IMG/VR virus record: IMGVR_UViG_3300010400_000001
Coordinates: 62,001 to 126,000 of that record
From: a virus
Direction: 5' to 3' (one strand)
Length of the DNA stretch: 64,000 nt
Under the pieces are notes generated by a model. That model had not been told where the DNA came from and did not search any database. It saw only the letters and a program-made list of their open reading frames with translations. Shown piece after piece: positions 30,358 through 39,337 of this stretch (position 1 is the first letter of the stretch; the number at the start of each line of letters is the position of its first letter). A program made the translations under genes and the position numbers.

Positions 30358-31073
30358 TGTCGAATCGATTCAAAAATCTCCGCCCGAACTATCCGCTCTA
30401 CGAGAGTCAGCCGATGTTCGGCGGCGCCCTGCCGACGATCGACGAGATCGGGCCGCCCGACATGCGGCCGAGCGGATTGAACCCGTACTACGACATGTAC
30501 AGAGGGGCTCACGGGCGAAACTTTGCCGGCCTCGGAGGAAATACGATGAGTGCTGATCCAGGGATCCGCGACTATCCGAACGAGCTCAACATGCTCGCGG
30601 AGGCCGACGACGTGCAAGGAAACGGCGTCTTCGATCCTCACGGAAGCCAGGGCAACGTCCACGTCGACCAGGGAGTCTTCGCCGATCACGAAAACCTCCC
30701 GGGCTACATCGTGAAGGACCAGTACTACGCGCCCTCTTCGGTCATCGACGCGACGACGGGAAACCCCGTCATGTACGTCCCGGGCGGCGCAGTGCCGATC
30801 GATCAGAACCAGCTCGACACGTACAGAGAGCGCCAGCTTCTCTGGGAATTGCAGCCAGGCCTCAGCCCCGAGAGCCTGCCCGAGCCGCCCGACGGGGAGA
30901 CGTGGATCCCGCACGAGTACTCGTGGCCCGTGTCGGGCATCGGCGCAGATCCGCCGCCGGGCGCAGATCCCGCGTCGCTCCCGTCATCCGGCTCCAAGGT
31001 TCCTCTCATCGCGTCGCTCGGCATCGTCGGCGTCGCCGTCGGCATCTTCGTCGCCACCCTCATGAAGAAGTAA
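30357..31073 (+). CDS. Tail-anchored late protein, 238 aa
   Basis: The N-terminal domain is rich in Tyr, Pro and Asn, with a repeat-like middle (GVFDPHGSQGNVHVDQGVFA). A Pro-rich linker leads to a membrane segment at residues 216-235 (LIASLGIVGVAVGIFVATL) and KK. It is the first of many proteins here with a soluble head and a C-terminal anchor. Probably a virion membrane or envelope protein. Confidence 0.6.
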   Translation: MSNRFKNLRPNYPLYESQPMFGGALPTIDEIGPPDMRPSGLNPYYDMYRGAHGRNFAGLGGNTMSADPGIRDYPNELNMLAEADDVQGNGVFDPHGSQGNVHVDQGVFADHENLPGYIVKDQYYAPSSVIDATTGNPVMYVPGGAVPIDQNQLDTYRERQLLWELQPGLSPESLPEPPDGETWIPHEYSWPVSGIGADPPPGADPASLPSSGSKVPLIASLGIVGVAVGIFVATLMKK

Positions 31074-31079
31074 CCACGC

Positions 31080-31472
31080 ATGGACCACTACCAGAGCATC
31101 CTGCCCGAGTTCGACGTCTTCACGCCGCCGCCGGCGCCGCGCGAGCCGCCCGGCGGTCAGATGCTTGGCGCCGTGCGCCCGAAGAGAGCCGCGCGCTGGC
31201 TCATGAGCCCAGCGTCCGCTGTCTTTTCCGGTCTCGGGCAGGACGAGCCGGCCGCTGCGCTCGCTGTCGAGCCGCCGTCGACGGGGCACCTCGTCGTTGG
31301 TCTCCTCATCCTCACGGGCCTCGGCTACCTCTGCTACGAGGTCGGGACAGCGATGGCGCCCGCCGGCTCGAAGAAGGTGCAGTGGGGCATCGTCGGCATT
31401 CCCGCGGGTCTTCTTGCTGGGCCGCTTGGCCTCGGCGCGATGGCCGTCTACGCGAATCACGGAAGGGGATAA
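31080..31472 (+). CDS. Late membrane protein, 130 aa
   Basis: A Pro-rich start is followed by a polar middle. Two hydrophobic stretches lie near the end (HLVVGLLILTGLGYLCYEVG and GIVGIPAGLLAGPLGLGAM) and the terminus is NHGRG. It probably crosses the membrane twice. No family recognised. Confidence 0.55.
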   Translation: MDHYQSILPEFDVFTPPPAPREPPGGQMLGAVRPKRAARWLMSPASAVFSGLGQDEPAAALAVEPPSTGHLVVGLLILTGLGYLCYEVGTAMAPAGSKKVQWGIVGIPAGLLAGPLGLGAMAVYANHGRG

Positions 31473-31475
31473 GCG

Positions 31476-31781
31476 ATGGGATGCGGCTGCGCTCAAGGTA
31501 TCGGTGATTCGATGAACACGTACGACGGGCCTGTCCCGTCGGGTGTTCCGAATCCGTTCGGTCCGATGCTGCACTCGTACCCGACCAGGTACCACGGCCC
31601 GATCTACACGCGGCCGATGTTCGGCTTTCCGTGGCGCGAGCGTCCGAACGACTTCGCGCGAGAGCGCGGGCTCGAGGGCCTCGGCGTGGAAGACGTCCCG
31701 TCCGGCACGAGTGACGGGCTCAAGGCTCTTCTCGTGCTCGGGCTCATCGGCGGCGTAGTCATCTTGACGAGGAATCTCTGA
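31476..31781 (+). CDS. Late tail-anchored protein, 101 aa
   Basis: Starts MGCGCAQGIGDS. The middle is rich in Pro, Tyr and Arg, and residues 80-98 (GLKALLVLGLIGGVVILT) are a membrane segment followed by RNL. The Cys near the N-terminus (CGC) could be lipid-modified or form disulfides. Confidence 0.6.
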   Translation: MGCGCAQGIGDSMNTYDGPVPSGVPNPFGPMLHSYPTRYHGPIYTRPMFGFPWRERPNDFARERGLEGLGVEDVPSGTSDGLKALLVLGLIGGVVILTRNL

Positions 31782-32152
31782 TGTACCGAAAAAACGGTCA
31801 CTCGATGCCAGAGCGCGAGGAAGGCGCTGCGTACTTGGGTCTCTTCGGAGACGAAGACGATCGCATCTGGGGCGTGAATCCAAGTCTTCTGACGCGCGGC
31901 TTCGGCGAAGGCGACGCGGCGACCGAGATACCGGAGGTGGCGATCGAGGGAAGCCCCGCGGCGCCGCTCTTTTACGAGACGCCGTTCTGGCGCGTGCTCT
32001 CGATCGCGGGAGCGGCGCTCGGCGCGTATCACGGATACAAGCGAAACGATTCTTTCGGGTGGGCCCTCGGCTGGGCCTTTCTCGGATCGCTCATTCCCGT
32101 CGTGGTGATCCCTGTCGCGTTCGCGCAAGGGATCGGGAAACCAAAGAGGTAA
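31781..32152 (+). CDS. Late membrane protein, 123 aa
   Basis: ATG overlaps the preceding stop. The N-terminal 60 residues are polar with acidic patches. The C-terminal half has two hydrophobic parts (VLSIAGAALGAYHGY and WALGWAFLGSLIPVVVIPV), and the chain ends GKPKR. Likely a virion membrane protein. Confidence 0.55.
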   Translation: MYRKNGHSMPEREEGAAYLGLFGDEDDRIWGVNPSLLTRGFGEGDAATEIPEVAIEGSPAAPLFYETPFWRVLSIAGAALGAYHGYKRNDSFGWALGWAFLGSLIPVVVIPVAFAQGIGKPKR

Positions 32153-32159
32153 AACGGTC

Positions 32160-33008
32160 ATGCTCCAAGTCAAAACTCGAGGCGGTGTGTTCGGTCCCGG
32201 CGGCTACGGCGGCGGGATCTTCGACGGATCGCAAATGGGATTCGGCGGCCTCGGCAGCGTGGCGTTCGAGCAAGCAGCCGCGGGTATCGGCGCCGACACG
32301 GGCGCCTTCAAGTGGTGCAGCAAGGCGTCGCCGTGCCCTACGGGCGACCCGCGAGTCAGCGCACTTCAGAAGGCTCTGAACACGGCGCTCAAGGCGCACG
32401 GTTTCAAGCCGCTGACGGTCGACGGGAAATTCGGAACGAGCACGTGCGGCGCGATCTCGTGGGCAGGAAATCTCCCCCAGTCCGATCCGCTCTTCACGAC
32501 TGCCGGTGTCGAGTACATGACGCCCGCCTACCTCGTCGATAGCTCGGGCCAGCCAGTCTGCAAGTCCTTCACCTACCCGACGAAGGTCGGATCGACGACG
32601 CCGTACATTCCCCCGTCGACGTTCCGCTCGGGCCTCCCCTGGAAAGAGGTGAGCCCGGAGACGGCGACGGTGCAGCGGAACATAAATAACGATCTCACGC
32701 AGCACGGCTACGATCCGATCAGCGAGAGCGGCATGCTCGACGCGCCGACCTGCGGCGCGATGCGGGTCGCGAAAGACGAGTGGGGTATGGACTACCTCAC
32801 GGCGTACGGCGGTAACTGCCAGGAGTTTCAGGCGCCGCGAAAGCACGCGCAGCCAGTCGTCGTGACTCCGACGCCGACTCCGGCGCATGAAGACGAGCTG
32901 CCGCACGCAGTCAGCTCGAAAAAGAGCGGCGTCTCGACGGCGTGGGTGATCGGTGGTCTTGCCGTCGCCGCCGGCGTCGCAGGTCTCTACGCCGCACGAA
33001 AGAGGTAG
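32160..33008 (+). CDS. Membrane-anchored protein with two Cys-containing PG-binding-like modules, 282 aa
   Basis: Module one reads VSALQKALNTALKAHGFKPL, then DGKFGTSTCGAI; module two reads ATVQRNINNDLTQHGYDPIS ... DAPTCGAM. Both resemble peptidoglycan_binding_1 repeats, with an added Cys at the end of each and a partner in CKSF or CQEF. A Pro-rich linker (PTPTPAHED) leads to a membrane segment at about 260-278 with basic end ARKR. It may anchor the virion or an ejection complex to the cell wall. Confidence 0.62.
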   Translation: MLQVKTRGGVFGPGGYGGGIFDGSQMGFGGLGSVAFEQAAAGIGADTGAFKWCSKASPCPTGDPRVSALQKALNTALKAHGFKPLTVDGKFGTSTCGAISWAGNLPQSDPLFTTAGVEYMTPAYLVDSSGQPVCKSFTYPTKVGSTTPYIPPSTFRSGLPWKEVSPETATVQRNINNDLTQHGYDPISESGMLDAPTCGAMRVAKDEWGMDYLTAYGGNCQEFQAPRKHAQPVVVTPTPTPAHEDELPHAVSSKKSGVSTAWVIGGLAVAAGVAGLYAARKR

Positions 33009-33017
33009 CCTCCCCCC

Positions 33018-33662
33018 ATGTCGAACTTCGGTCCCATCGCGTACGAGGACATGAGTCAGCTAAATGCTGAGTGGGGACAGCAGCGTCCGCCGATGGCGGG
33101 CCTCGGAGGGCTCCTCGCGGGTCTCGGCGCCGTCGCGCCCATGGCGCAGCACGAGTACGTCGACGTGTCCTTCCTCAATGCTCGGCTCCGTCCGATCGAG
33201 CCGAAGCGGTTCGGCATGGGCTACGGGATCGGCAACGGCGTCGGCAACGGCAGCATCTCCGGGAACAGTCTCGGCATCGTTGCCGGGCTCGGCGGAGACC
33301 CAGACTACCCCTGGCGGGAATACAGCTCCGACACGAAGGCGCTTCAGGAGCAGACGAACGAAGCGCTCATCGCGAATGGGTATGCTCCTATCACGGCCGA
33401 CGGGAAGCTCGGCCCCGCGACGTGCGGCGCTGTCCGCGCGATGTGCGCGACCTTGTCGCCACCGTGCGACACGCCGGGAACGTGCCAATCGTTCACGGCG
33501 CCGAGCCGCCCGGGCGCGATCGTGAAGACTTCATCGTCGAAGCCCTCCGTCGCGCGAGCGAGCATGATGGGCGGCGGCACGAACTGGCTTCTCATCGGCG
33601 GCGCCATCGGAGCGATCGCGATCGGCGGCGCGCTCATGTTCAAGGCGTCGAAAAAGCGATGA
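33018..33662 (+). CDS. Membrane-anchored protein with one PG-binding-like module, 214 aa
   Basis: After a Gly-rich middle (GYGIGNGVGNGSISGNSLG) comes a module ALQEQTNEALIANGYAPITA with DGKLGPATCGAV and later CQSF, closely related to both modules of the previous gene. The end is a membrane segment (WLLIGGAIGAIAIGGALM) and KASKKR. It overlaps the next gene by four bases. Probably a partner of the preceding protein. Confidence 0.62.
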   Translation: MSNFGPIAYEDMSQLNAEWGQQRPPMAGLGGLLAGLGAVAPMAQHEYVDVSFLNARLRPIEPKRFGMGYGIGNGVGNGSISGNSLGIVAGLGGDPDYPWREYSSDTKALQEQTNEALIANGYAPITADGKLGPATCGAVRAMCATLSPPCDTPGTCQSFTAPSRPGAIVKTSSSKPSVARASMMGGGTNWLLIGGAIGAIAIGGALMFKASKKR

Positions 33663-34012
33663 CGACACCGGTAGAGGCGATCCAGCAGCGTCTCGGTGTG
33701 CCGCGGAGCGGCCACTGGGACGGCGTCACGCGCGGCGCGCTCGTCGCCTACCAGCAGAGCCACGGCCTATCGCCGAGCGGGCATCCCGATCCGGCGACGC
33801 TCGCGAGCCTCGGCTACTACAGGCCCGACGATCTCTTCACTCAAAAGTGGGTGAGCTACCTCGAAGGCGGAGACAAGCCCGGAACCTTCGGTCGCGATCT
33901 CAAGACGTCGATCGATCAGGTGCCGCGCTGGGCGTGGGCGACGCTCGCCGCGAGCTTTTCGGTCTTCGCCTACATGGCGTACCGAACGGATCGAAAGCGA
34001 GAAGGGCACTGA
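33659..34012 (+). CDS. Peptidoglycan-binding-domain protein with membrane segment, 117 aa
   Basis: The first 55 residues (VEAIQQRLGVPRSGHWDGVT, then LVAYQQSHGLSPSGHPDPAT) follow the classic PG_binding_1 pattern, without the extra Cys of its neighbours. A membrane segment (WAWATLAASFSVFAYMAY) and a basic end follow. Three adjacent genes carry this domain, which points to a cell-wall contact at entry or exit. Confidence 0.68.
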   Translation: MTTPVEAIQQRLGVPRSGHWDGVTRGALVAYQQSHGLSPSGHPDPATLASLGYYRPDDLFTQKWVSYLEGGDKPGTFGRDLKTSIDQVPRWAWATLAASFSVFAYMAYRTDRKREGH

Positions 34013-34899
34013 TGTTCGTCGAAAAGCTCTCCTCGATCTACGACGAGCTCGCAGGTCCTCCCGGGATCCCGTGGGCGGGCCTCACTGCCGACGGGCACGG
34101 CATCAGCGAGAACGGCTACGACCCGACGTACATGGACTTCATGTTGAAGGCGGGGTCGGAGTTCTTCGGCGTGATCGGGGAGATGAGTCCGGAGTTCGTG
34201 TCCAGATATCGAAACCTTCGTGGCGACGAGGCGCGCGCGAGCATCAGTCGCCTGACTCTCGTCATCGAGCAGGTCGGCGCCGACGTGTGGCAGGCCGTGA
34301 AGGAGGGCGACTGGGACGCTTTCGTGGCCTTGCCGCGCACGACGACGATGGACGCGCTCGCGACCGTCGCGGCGGCGAGCACGAACGGCGCATTCCTCCA
34401 TTACGACGGGGTGATGGAAGGCGCGATGCGCGCCGGCAAGATGAAGCCCGAAGAGGTGATGGGGCACGCCCAGTCGGTGACGAAGATCTTTCAAACCTTC
34501 GTCGACCTCGACAAGAACGGCCACCTCGACAAGTTCAAAAAAGGCGCGCCCGTTGCGGGGCTCGGAATTGCGCCGGCAATCATCGGGGCGATCGCAGCAG
34601 TCGGCGTCATGCTCCTCATCGCGACCTGCTACCTCTTTTACGTCTTTCAGATCGCTGCGCCCGCTCAGAAGAAAGCGCTCGAGTGGTGCGACAAGGTCGC
34701 CAAGAGCGGAACGAACGACGAGATCATGGCGTGCGTGAACGCCGCGAACGAATCGGCGAAGACTGGAAACCCGAACCTCGGGGGAATGTTCGGCTCTGCC
34801 GTGGCGCCGCTCGTTGCCGTCGCCGCAGTAGGTGGGGCGCTCTACCTCGCTCCCTACATCATCAAGTCCTTTCGGCAGCTCAAGACGGCAAAAGCGTAA
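34012..34899 (+). CDS. Late integral membrane protein, 295 aa
   Basis: The soluble, helical N-terminal 180 residues are followed by membrane segments at about 184-213 (GLGIAPAIIGAIAAVGVMLL onward) and 266-285 (VAPLVAVAAVGGALYLAPYI), with a small Cys-containing loop between them (CDKVAK, ACVNAA). ATG 34012 overlaps the preceding end by one base. Could form a virion membrane pore or channel. Confidence 0.58.
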   Translation: MFVEKLSSIYDELAGPPGIPWAGLTADGHGISENGYDPTYMDFMLKAGSEFFGVIGEMSPEFVSRYRNLRGDEARASISRLTLVIEQVGADVWQAVKEGDWDAFVALPRTTTMDALATVAAASTNGAFLHYDGVMEGAMRAGKMKPEEVMGHAQSVTKIFQTFVDLDKNGHLDKFKKGAPVAGLGIAPAIIGAIAAVGVMLLIATCYLFYVFQIAAPAQKKALEWCDKVAKSGTNDEIMACVNAANESAKTGNPNLGGMFGSAVAPLVAVAAVGGALYLAPYIIKSFRQLKTAKA

Positions 34900-34915
34900 G
34901 GAGTTCGATCGGCCC

Positions 34916-35260
34916 ATGTCGGAGACCATCTACTCACGTTGGCGTCCCGATAGCGGGGGCTACGATTATTTCGTCGCCCCGGGCTCGGTGAACATCAACG
35001 ATGACCTCCCGACTCCAGAGCTCGACCCAGCAACGAAGATTGGCGTTCCCTCGATCGAGGCGGGGAGGCCGGTTCCTTCGGGCGCCAGGGCCGCGGGCTC
35101 GGGCGATGAGGCCATCGGTCTCGTCGCTCCAGTCGACGAGCGGCGCATCGTGAGACGCGTACGGTCTCTCGCGGGCATGGACGCGCCGGGGGGCGGGATG
35201 AAGTGGGCCATTGGTCTCGCTGCCGCCGCGGGCCTCATCTGGTACATAAAGAGTAAGTAA
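34916..35260 (+). CDS. Late tail-anchored protein, 114 aa
   Basis: AAGGAG lies about 13 bases before the start. Residues 93-110 (MKWAIGLAAAAGLIWYI) are the membrane segment followed by KSK. The head is polar with many Pro, Asp and Arg. Same topology as its neighbours. Confidence 0.58.
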   Translation: MSETIYSRWRPDSGGYDYFVAPGSVNINDDLPTPELDPATKIGVPSIEAGRPVPSGARAAGSGDEAIGLVAPVDERRIVRRVRSLAGMDAPGGGMKWAIGLAAAAGLIWYIKSK

Positions 35261-35815
35261 ATGGCCCTTCGAGTCGTCGACACCAAGGAAGCAGCGGCGA
35301 AAACGTTTCGCACGTTTCACGATCGCGCGCCCGAGGAGGAGATCGAGCTCCCGTTCACGTGGCCCCCGCGGCTCCAGGAAGTCGGCGAGGGCAAGGCCGA
35401 GATGTACCGATCGAACAAGTGGAAGAAGAATCGATCGGAGCACGACGATTACAAGCACGTCGTCGAATCGAACCGCACAGTCTACGTGGAGCCGGGCTTC
35501 CTTCGCGAAGGCGTCCGCCCGTACAGGCCCATGAAGCTCTACGGCCCGACCTTGAGCTTCGAGGGGACGATGCCGAAGTACTTCACGTTCTTGGGTCCTC
35601 TCCTCGGAGTGCAGCTCCGTCTCTACGACGAGAGCGAGACGCTCCCGTCGGGCGGCAAGGAGCTCTACGAAGTCAGGATCGCGCGCGCGAAGCTCGGCGC
35701 CGCCAAGCACCCGGATACGAACGAAACCTTTCTCTTCGTGTACACGCCGGACGGCGTTCACATGATCCTCACGGGCGAACGTCTTTCGATCGAGAAGGAC
35801 GGCATCGCTGGATGA
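35261..35815 (+). CDS. Soluble late protein, 184 aa
   Basis: A beta-rich protein with aromatic and charged residues (VVESNRTVYVEPGFL, YFTFLGPLLGVQLRLYDES, FLFVYTPDGVHMILTG). It lacks a membrane segment, unusual for this module. It sits before the 637-aa membrane protein and overlaps it by four bases. May be a minor capsid or vertex protein. Confidence 0.55.
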   Translation: MALRVVDTKEAAAKTFRTFHDRAPEEEIELPFTWPPRLQEVGEGKAEMYRSNKWKKNRSEHDDYKHVVESNRTVYVEPGFLREGVRPYRPMKLYGPTLSFEGTMPKYFTFLGPLLGVQLRLYDESETLPSGGKELYEVRIARAKLGAAKHPDTNETFLFVYTPDGVHMILTGERLSIEKDGIAG

Positions 35816-37725
35816 TCTATTCCCCGTCCATGAATATCTGGACGCCCTATCGCGGCCTAGGCGGAACTCCGGGTCGAATGCCGATCCCCCCGGGCTCGGG
35901 GACGTCGACGAGCCCTGCAGATCTCGCCCGCGGATTCATTAGCCCGGCTGACGCTACCGCGGCGCGGGACCACTTCAGGGAGGCCGTCGGCGACATGCCG
36001 TGGGTGCCGACGGCGCCGACTGAGCTCGGCCCGTGGGCAGCCGAGCAGGTGAAGATCTTCTCTTCGAAAGAGATGACCCAGGGGATCGAGAACGGGAAGC
36101 GCGTCTTCGATCAGAAGATGTCAGCCGGCGGAACCGTGCTCGCCGAGACGTTCCCGCCGATGACCGAGGGCATGATCGAACAGTGGTCGAGGGACTACGT
36201 CGAAAAGAACGGCTTCCCATCGAGTCCAGAGTCGGCCATCGCGATGGGGCGCGCGTTCGTCATCGCGAACTGCGACCAAATCGGGCTCCCGCCGGAGTTC
36301 ATCGCGGCGAGCGATCTCATTCAAAACTTCCCGCAAACGCCAGAGACGGCAATCGGCTGGTCGATTTCGCTGAGCTCGTATTTTCTGAGCTCGTACGGCG
36401 TTCCGATCGTGGACGTCACGGACGTCTCGAGCTTCCTCTCGGCGAGCGCGCGGGCGGCCATCGCGCAGGTTGCCCCCGGCGTGCCCTTCACGCTCTTCGA
36501 TACGACTTTCGAGGCGCTCTCCGACGGGCAGCTCTCGGGCGAAGAGGCGAAGGGCATCGTGATTGGCGCGGCGGGGTTCATCGGCGGCCTCATCGGGCAG
36601 GCGTTTGGTCTCCCGGCTCCGATCGGAGCGCTCCTTAGCCAGCTCCTTGTCGGCGGCCTGGTTCAAGCCTTCGGCTGGGGCCCGAGCGATTCGGATAAGC
36701 TCCGCGCAGCGCAATCGGCGGCGGCGACAGCGGCGCGGCAAGCTCAGAAGGAGTGCACGGCGCTCTCGACGGCGCTCTGGCTCGAGTACCAGCAGTACTG
36801 GGATGCGATCACGCGAGATCTCACGGCCTCGATTCACGAGAACCAGGATTGGCTCGTGCAGGGCTCGTGTAACAGCACGAACGGCATTCGTCTCTTCGGA
36901 TCGACGACGCTCGACTACGTGCGAGATCCGATGGGAAACCCCATCGTGTCGAATCCCGACGAAGTGAAGAAAGGAGCGAAACCAAAGTACCGGAAGTATC
37001 CGTACACGCTGACGAGGGAGTGCAGGGAGGGGAAAGGCTGCCCGTACCTGTCGCTCTCGAGCGATCCCATCGTGAGTCGAGACAAGTTCGCGCTGTCTCC
37101 TTCCGAGCTCAAGCGCGTGCCGTCGATCTCGATTGGTGGTCGCGGTTGCGACGCGGCGAGTGCGCTCGCGTTCTGGGGTGCTCAGCGGTACGTGACGCCG
37201 ATGCACGTGGTCTACGCCATGGGAGGCAAGACCCAGAAGTGGATCGAGCCATCGACGTACACGGAGACCCAGCTCACGAGTCACAACGTCGTGCCCTGGG
37301 ATCAGATCCTCCATTCGGACTCGGACTACCTGAACTACATCGGCTACGTCGGCACCTACGATTTCGGAACGAAGGTGACCGCCTGCATGGCGCCGACCTG
37401 GGCGTCCTTCATGTTCCGCTCACTGGAGCAGGCCGCCGCGTCCGTGGCTCTCGTCCAGCGAGATCTCGCTCGCACGGTGAGCGCGGCAGTCACGGAGTAC
37501 GGGATCCAGTACCACCTCGAACAGGCGGCGGACGTGAAGTGGCAGGTCGCGAGCGCGGCTCAAAAACGCGCGGCGGCTCGCGCGGTCGCCGCCAAAGCCG
37601 CGGCCTACCGGCATAGCATCGTCGAAGCCCGTCGCCGCGGCGCGCGGACGGCAGATCTCGTAAACTACGGGCTCCTCGCCGCGGGGAGCGCCGCGCTCCT
37701 CGGAGTATTTGCGGGCAAGCGATGA
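35812..37725 (+). CDS. Large late membrane protein, 637 aa
   Basis: The first 240 residues are soluble with a Thr/Ser/Glu-rich fold. A Gly-rich hydrophobic stretch follows at about 240-285 (GIVIGAAGFIGGLIGQAFGL, then IGALLSQLLVGGLVQAF), which could be one or two re-entrant or transmembrane segments. The middle has several Cys (STNGIRLFGS, CREGKGCPYL, RGCDAASALA). The chain ends with Ala/Arg helices and a membrane segment (LLAAGSAALLGVFAGKR). A pore or DNA-delivery protein is conceivable. Unknown family. Confidence 0.5.
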   Translation: MIYSPSMNIWTPYRGLGGTPGRMPIPPGSGTSTSPADLARGFISPADATAARDHFREAVGDMPWVPTAPTELGPWAAEQVKIFSSKEMTQGIENGKRVFDQKMSAGGTVLAETFPPMTEGMIEQWSRDYVEKNGFPSSPESAIAMGRAFVIANCDQIGLPPEFIAASDLIQNFPQTPETAIGWSISLSSYFLSSYGVPIVDVTDVSSFLSASARAAIAQVAPGVPFTLFDTTFEALSDGQLSGEEAKGIVIGAAGFIGGLIGQAFGLPAPIGALLSQLLVGGLVQAFGWGPSDSDKLRAAQSAAATAARQAQKECTALSTALWLEYQQYWDAITRDLTASIHENQDWLVQGSCNSTNGIRLFGSTTLDYVRDPMGNPIVSNPDEVKKGAKPKYRKYPYTLTRECREGKGCPYLSLSSDPIVSRDKFALSPSELKRVPSISIGGRGCDAASALAFWGAQRYVTPMHVVYAMGGKTQKWIEPSTYTETQLTSHNVVPWDQILHSDSDYLNYIGYVGTYDFGTKVTACMAPTWASFMFRSLEQAAASVALVQRDLARTVSAAVTEYGIQYHLEQAADVKWQVASAAQKRAAARAVAAKAAAYRHSIVEARRRGARTADLVNYGLLAAGSAALLGVFAGKR

Positions 37726-37871
37726 CGCCGGAAGAGAAAAAGGCAGAAGCCGAGCGCGCCGCCGAGCTTCACAAGACGGAGCTCGCGATGATCCGCTTAA
37801 ACTTCATCGGGCTCATGGGACTCGGCCTCATGGGTCTCACCTCGTACCTCCTCTTCTGGAGGCGCCGGTGA
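37722..37871 (+). CDS. Tail-anchored miniprotein, 49 aa
   Basis: A short gene fitted between two ATGA/GTGA overlaps. A charged helix (PEEKKAEAERAAELH) is followed by one membrane segment (MIRLNFIGLMGLGLMGLTSY) and a basic end, WRRR. Overlaps on both sides support it as real. Same layout as the larger virion-module proteins. Confidence 0.7.
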   Translation: MTPEEKKAEAERAAELHKTELAMIRLNFIGLMGLGLMGLTSYLLFWRRR

Positions 37872-38926
37872 GTTACCAGGGCCTCGGCCTCGATTTTTTC
37901 AATCAGCCGTGCGGCGGCTATCCGCTAAATACCGCCGACTACCTCTACGGCGGGATTGCGCTCTCGACGATTCAGAACGTCGTCGAGGATACGGTGACAG
38001 TGCTCCTTCACGGCGGCGGAGACTACGTCGCGCTCTGCGACAATAAGTACTTCGCCTACGTTCCTGGGCATCCCGAGATTGCCGCGATCTTCGGAAGCCG
38101 AGAAGAGGAGGCGCGGCTTCTCGCGGGCGCAGTGCTCTCGACGATGCTGACTCAAGAGCGAGTACGACCTGGCACGCATCGGACGACGTTGCAGTTTGCG
38201 ACTGACATCGTCACCGAAATCACGAAGACGCTCTACAACGGAGGCGATCCGTCGGCGTGTGAATCGACGTTCGCAGAATCCTTTCTCCGCTGGCAGGGCC
38301 TCTCTGCGCTCTCGGTGCCGACGTCGCTCGCGAAAACCGGTTGGTGCGAAAAGGCGCTCTCGCTTCCCTGGTCGAGTGACGGGCGGCACGTGACGTCGTG
38401 CGAGGCGCAGTCGATCTGCAAGGTGACGACGGCCGCGGACGGAAAGCCCGTCTACTATCCAGTGCCGGCGCCGAGTCCGACAGATCCGGGCGTCGCCGTC
38501 AAAGCAGCAGGAAATAAGCCCGAGCCGCCGCCATCGAAAGCAGAGATAGAGGCTGCAGTCCAAAAGAAGATGGGCCAAACCGGCGAGTCGCTTGCGGAAG
38601 CGGAGCTCTCTCAGGAGTACCTCGAGCTCACGAGCTACTTGAAGGCGCTCACCGAATCGCGAACATGGCTTCGTATGGCGCTCGGGCTTTCGAAGAAGGC
38701 GACCGACAGGGACGTGATGAACACACTTCGGTCCCGCGGCATCTCCGCGAGCGAAGTCCTCGATTGGTTCGACGGGTGTAACTTCGAAACGAATTGCTTT
38801 CGCCGCGAGATGAACGTGGCGATCGGTGAGTCGACCGTGCGCTTGAACGATCGGCGCGCAAAGTTCGCCGTGCTGGGCCTCGCCGCAGTCGCCACGGCGT
38901 TTTTCTTTTACAAGGAGCTCCGATGA
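37868..38926 (+). CDS. Late tail-anchored protein, 352 aa
   Basis: The GTG start overlaps the preceding stop. The soluble domain has several Cys pairs that may form disulfides (CDNKYF, CESTF, CEKALS, CEAQSICK, CNFETNCF). A Pro-rich linker (PVPAPSPTDPG) divides it. The end is a membrane segment (AVLGLAAVATAFFFYKEL) with R. Probably exposed on the particle or in the periplasm. Confidence 0.58.
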   Translation: MSYQGLGLDFFNQPCGGYPLNTADYLYGGIALSTIQNVVEDTVTVLLHGGGDYVALCDNKYFAYVPGHPEIAAIFGSREEEARLLAGAVLSTMLTQERVRPGTHRTTLQFATDIVTEITKTLYNGGDPSACESTFAESFLRWQGLSALSVPTSLAKTGWCEKALSLPWSSDGRHVTSCEAQSICKVTTAADGKPVYYPVPAPSPTDPGVAVKAAGNKPEPPPSKAEIEAAVQKKMGQTGESLAEAELSQEYLELTSYLKALTESRTWLRMALGLSKKATDRDVMNTLRSRGISASEVLDWFDGCNFETNCFRREMNVAIGESTVRLNDRRAKFAVLGLAAVATAFFFYKELR

Positions 38927-39300
38927 TGTCGCTTGGGCTCGTGAAGCTCGCTACGGCGACGCCGGTCGGCGATCCGCCGGAAGTGCGCGCGGCGCGGCGG
39001 CTCGAGTACCTCCTCGTGCTCTTTCAGGAAGCGCACGTCGATCCCGACAAGACGCCTCAGGGCGACATCGTGTACGCGCTCGCGACGCCGTACGAGCAGC
39101 GCGGGCTCACTTCGGCAGACATAGAACGCTGGATCGACGAATGCGACCCGGTAAAGAAGCCCCCCTGGGACGAGGTCGCCTGCTTTCGCGGGAAGGTCAG
39201 GGCCGCGATGAAGGGGCAAATGGGCCTAGGAACGAAGGTGGCGCTGATTGGCGCAGGAGCGTTTTTCGCGGGCTTTGTGCTCTCCCGGGCCCGCCGTTAG
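38923..39300 (+). CDS. Late tail-anchored protein, 125 aa
   Basis: ATG overlaps the preceding stop. Helical soluble part with two Cys, then a membrane segment at about 103-120 (TKVALIGAGAFFAGFVLS) and RARR. It is the last gene before a promoter-like region. Confidence 0.6.
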   Translation: MMSLGLVKLATATPVGDPPEVRAARRLEYLLVLFQEAHVDPDKTPQGDIVYALATPYEQRGLTSADIERWIDECDPVKKPPWDEVACFRGKVRAAMKGQMGLGTKVALIGAGAFFAGFVLSRARR

Positions 39301-39308
39301 GCGTGTTC

Positions 39309-39337
39309 TTGACGGGAGGTATGTACCCGGGTAGGCT
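39309..39337 (+). promoter_or_regulatory. Promoter candidate TTGACG, 17 nt, TAGGCT
   Basis: TTGACG (39309-39314) and TAGGCT (39332-39337) are 17 bases apart. The spacer holds ATGTACCCGGGTAG (39321-39334), nearly identical to a box at 17475-17488. The following leader contains AGGCG-ccttcccga-CGCCT (39352-39370), similar in sequence to the leader hairpin at 29791. Confidence 0.5.
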
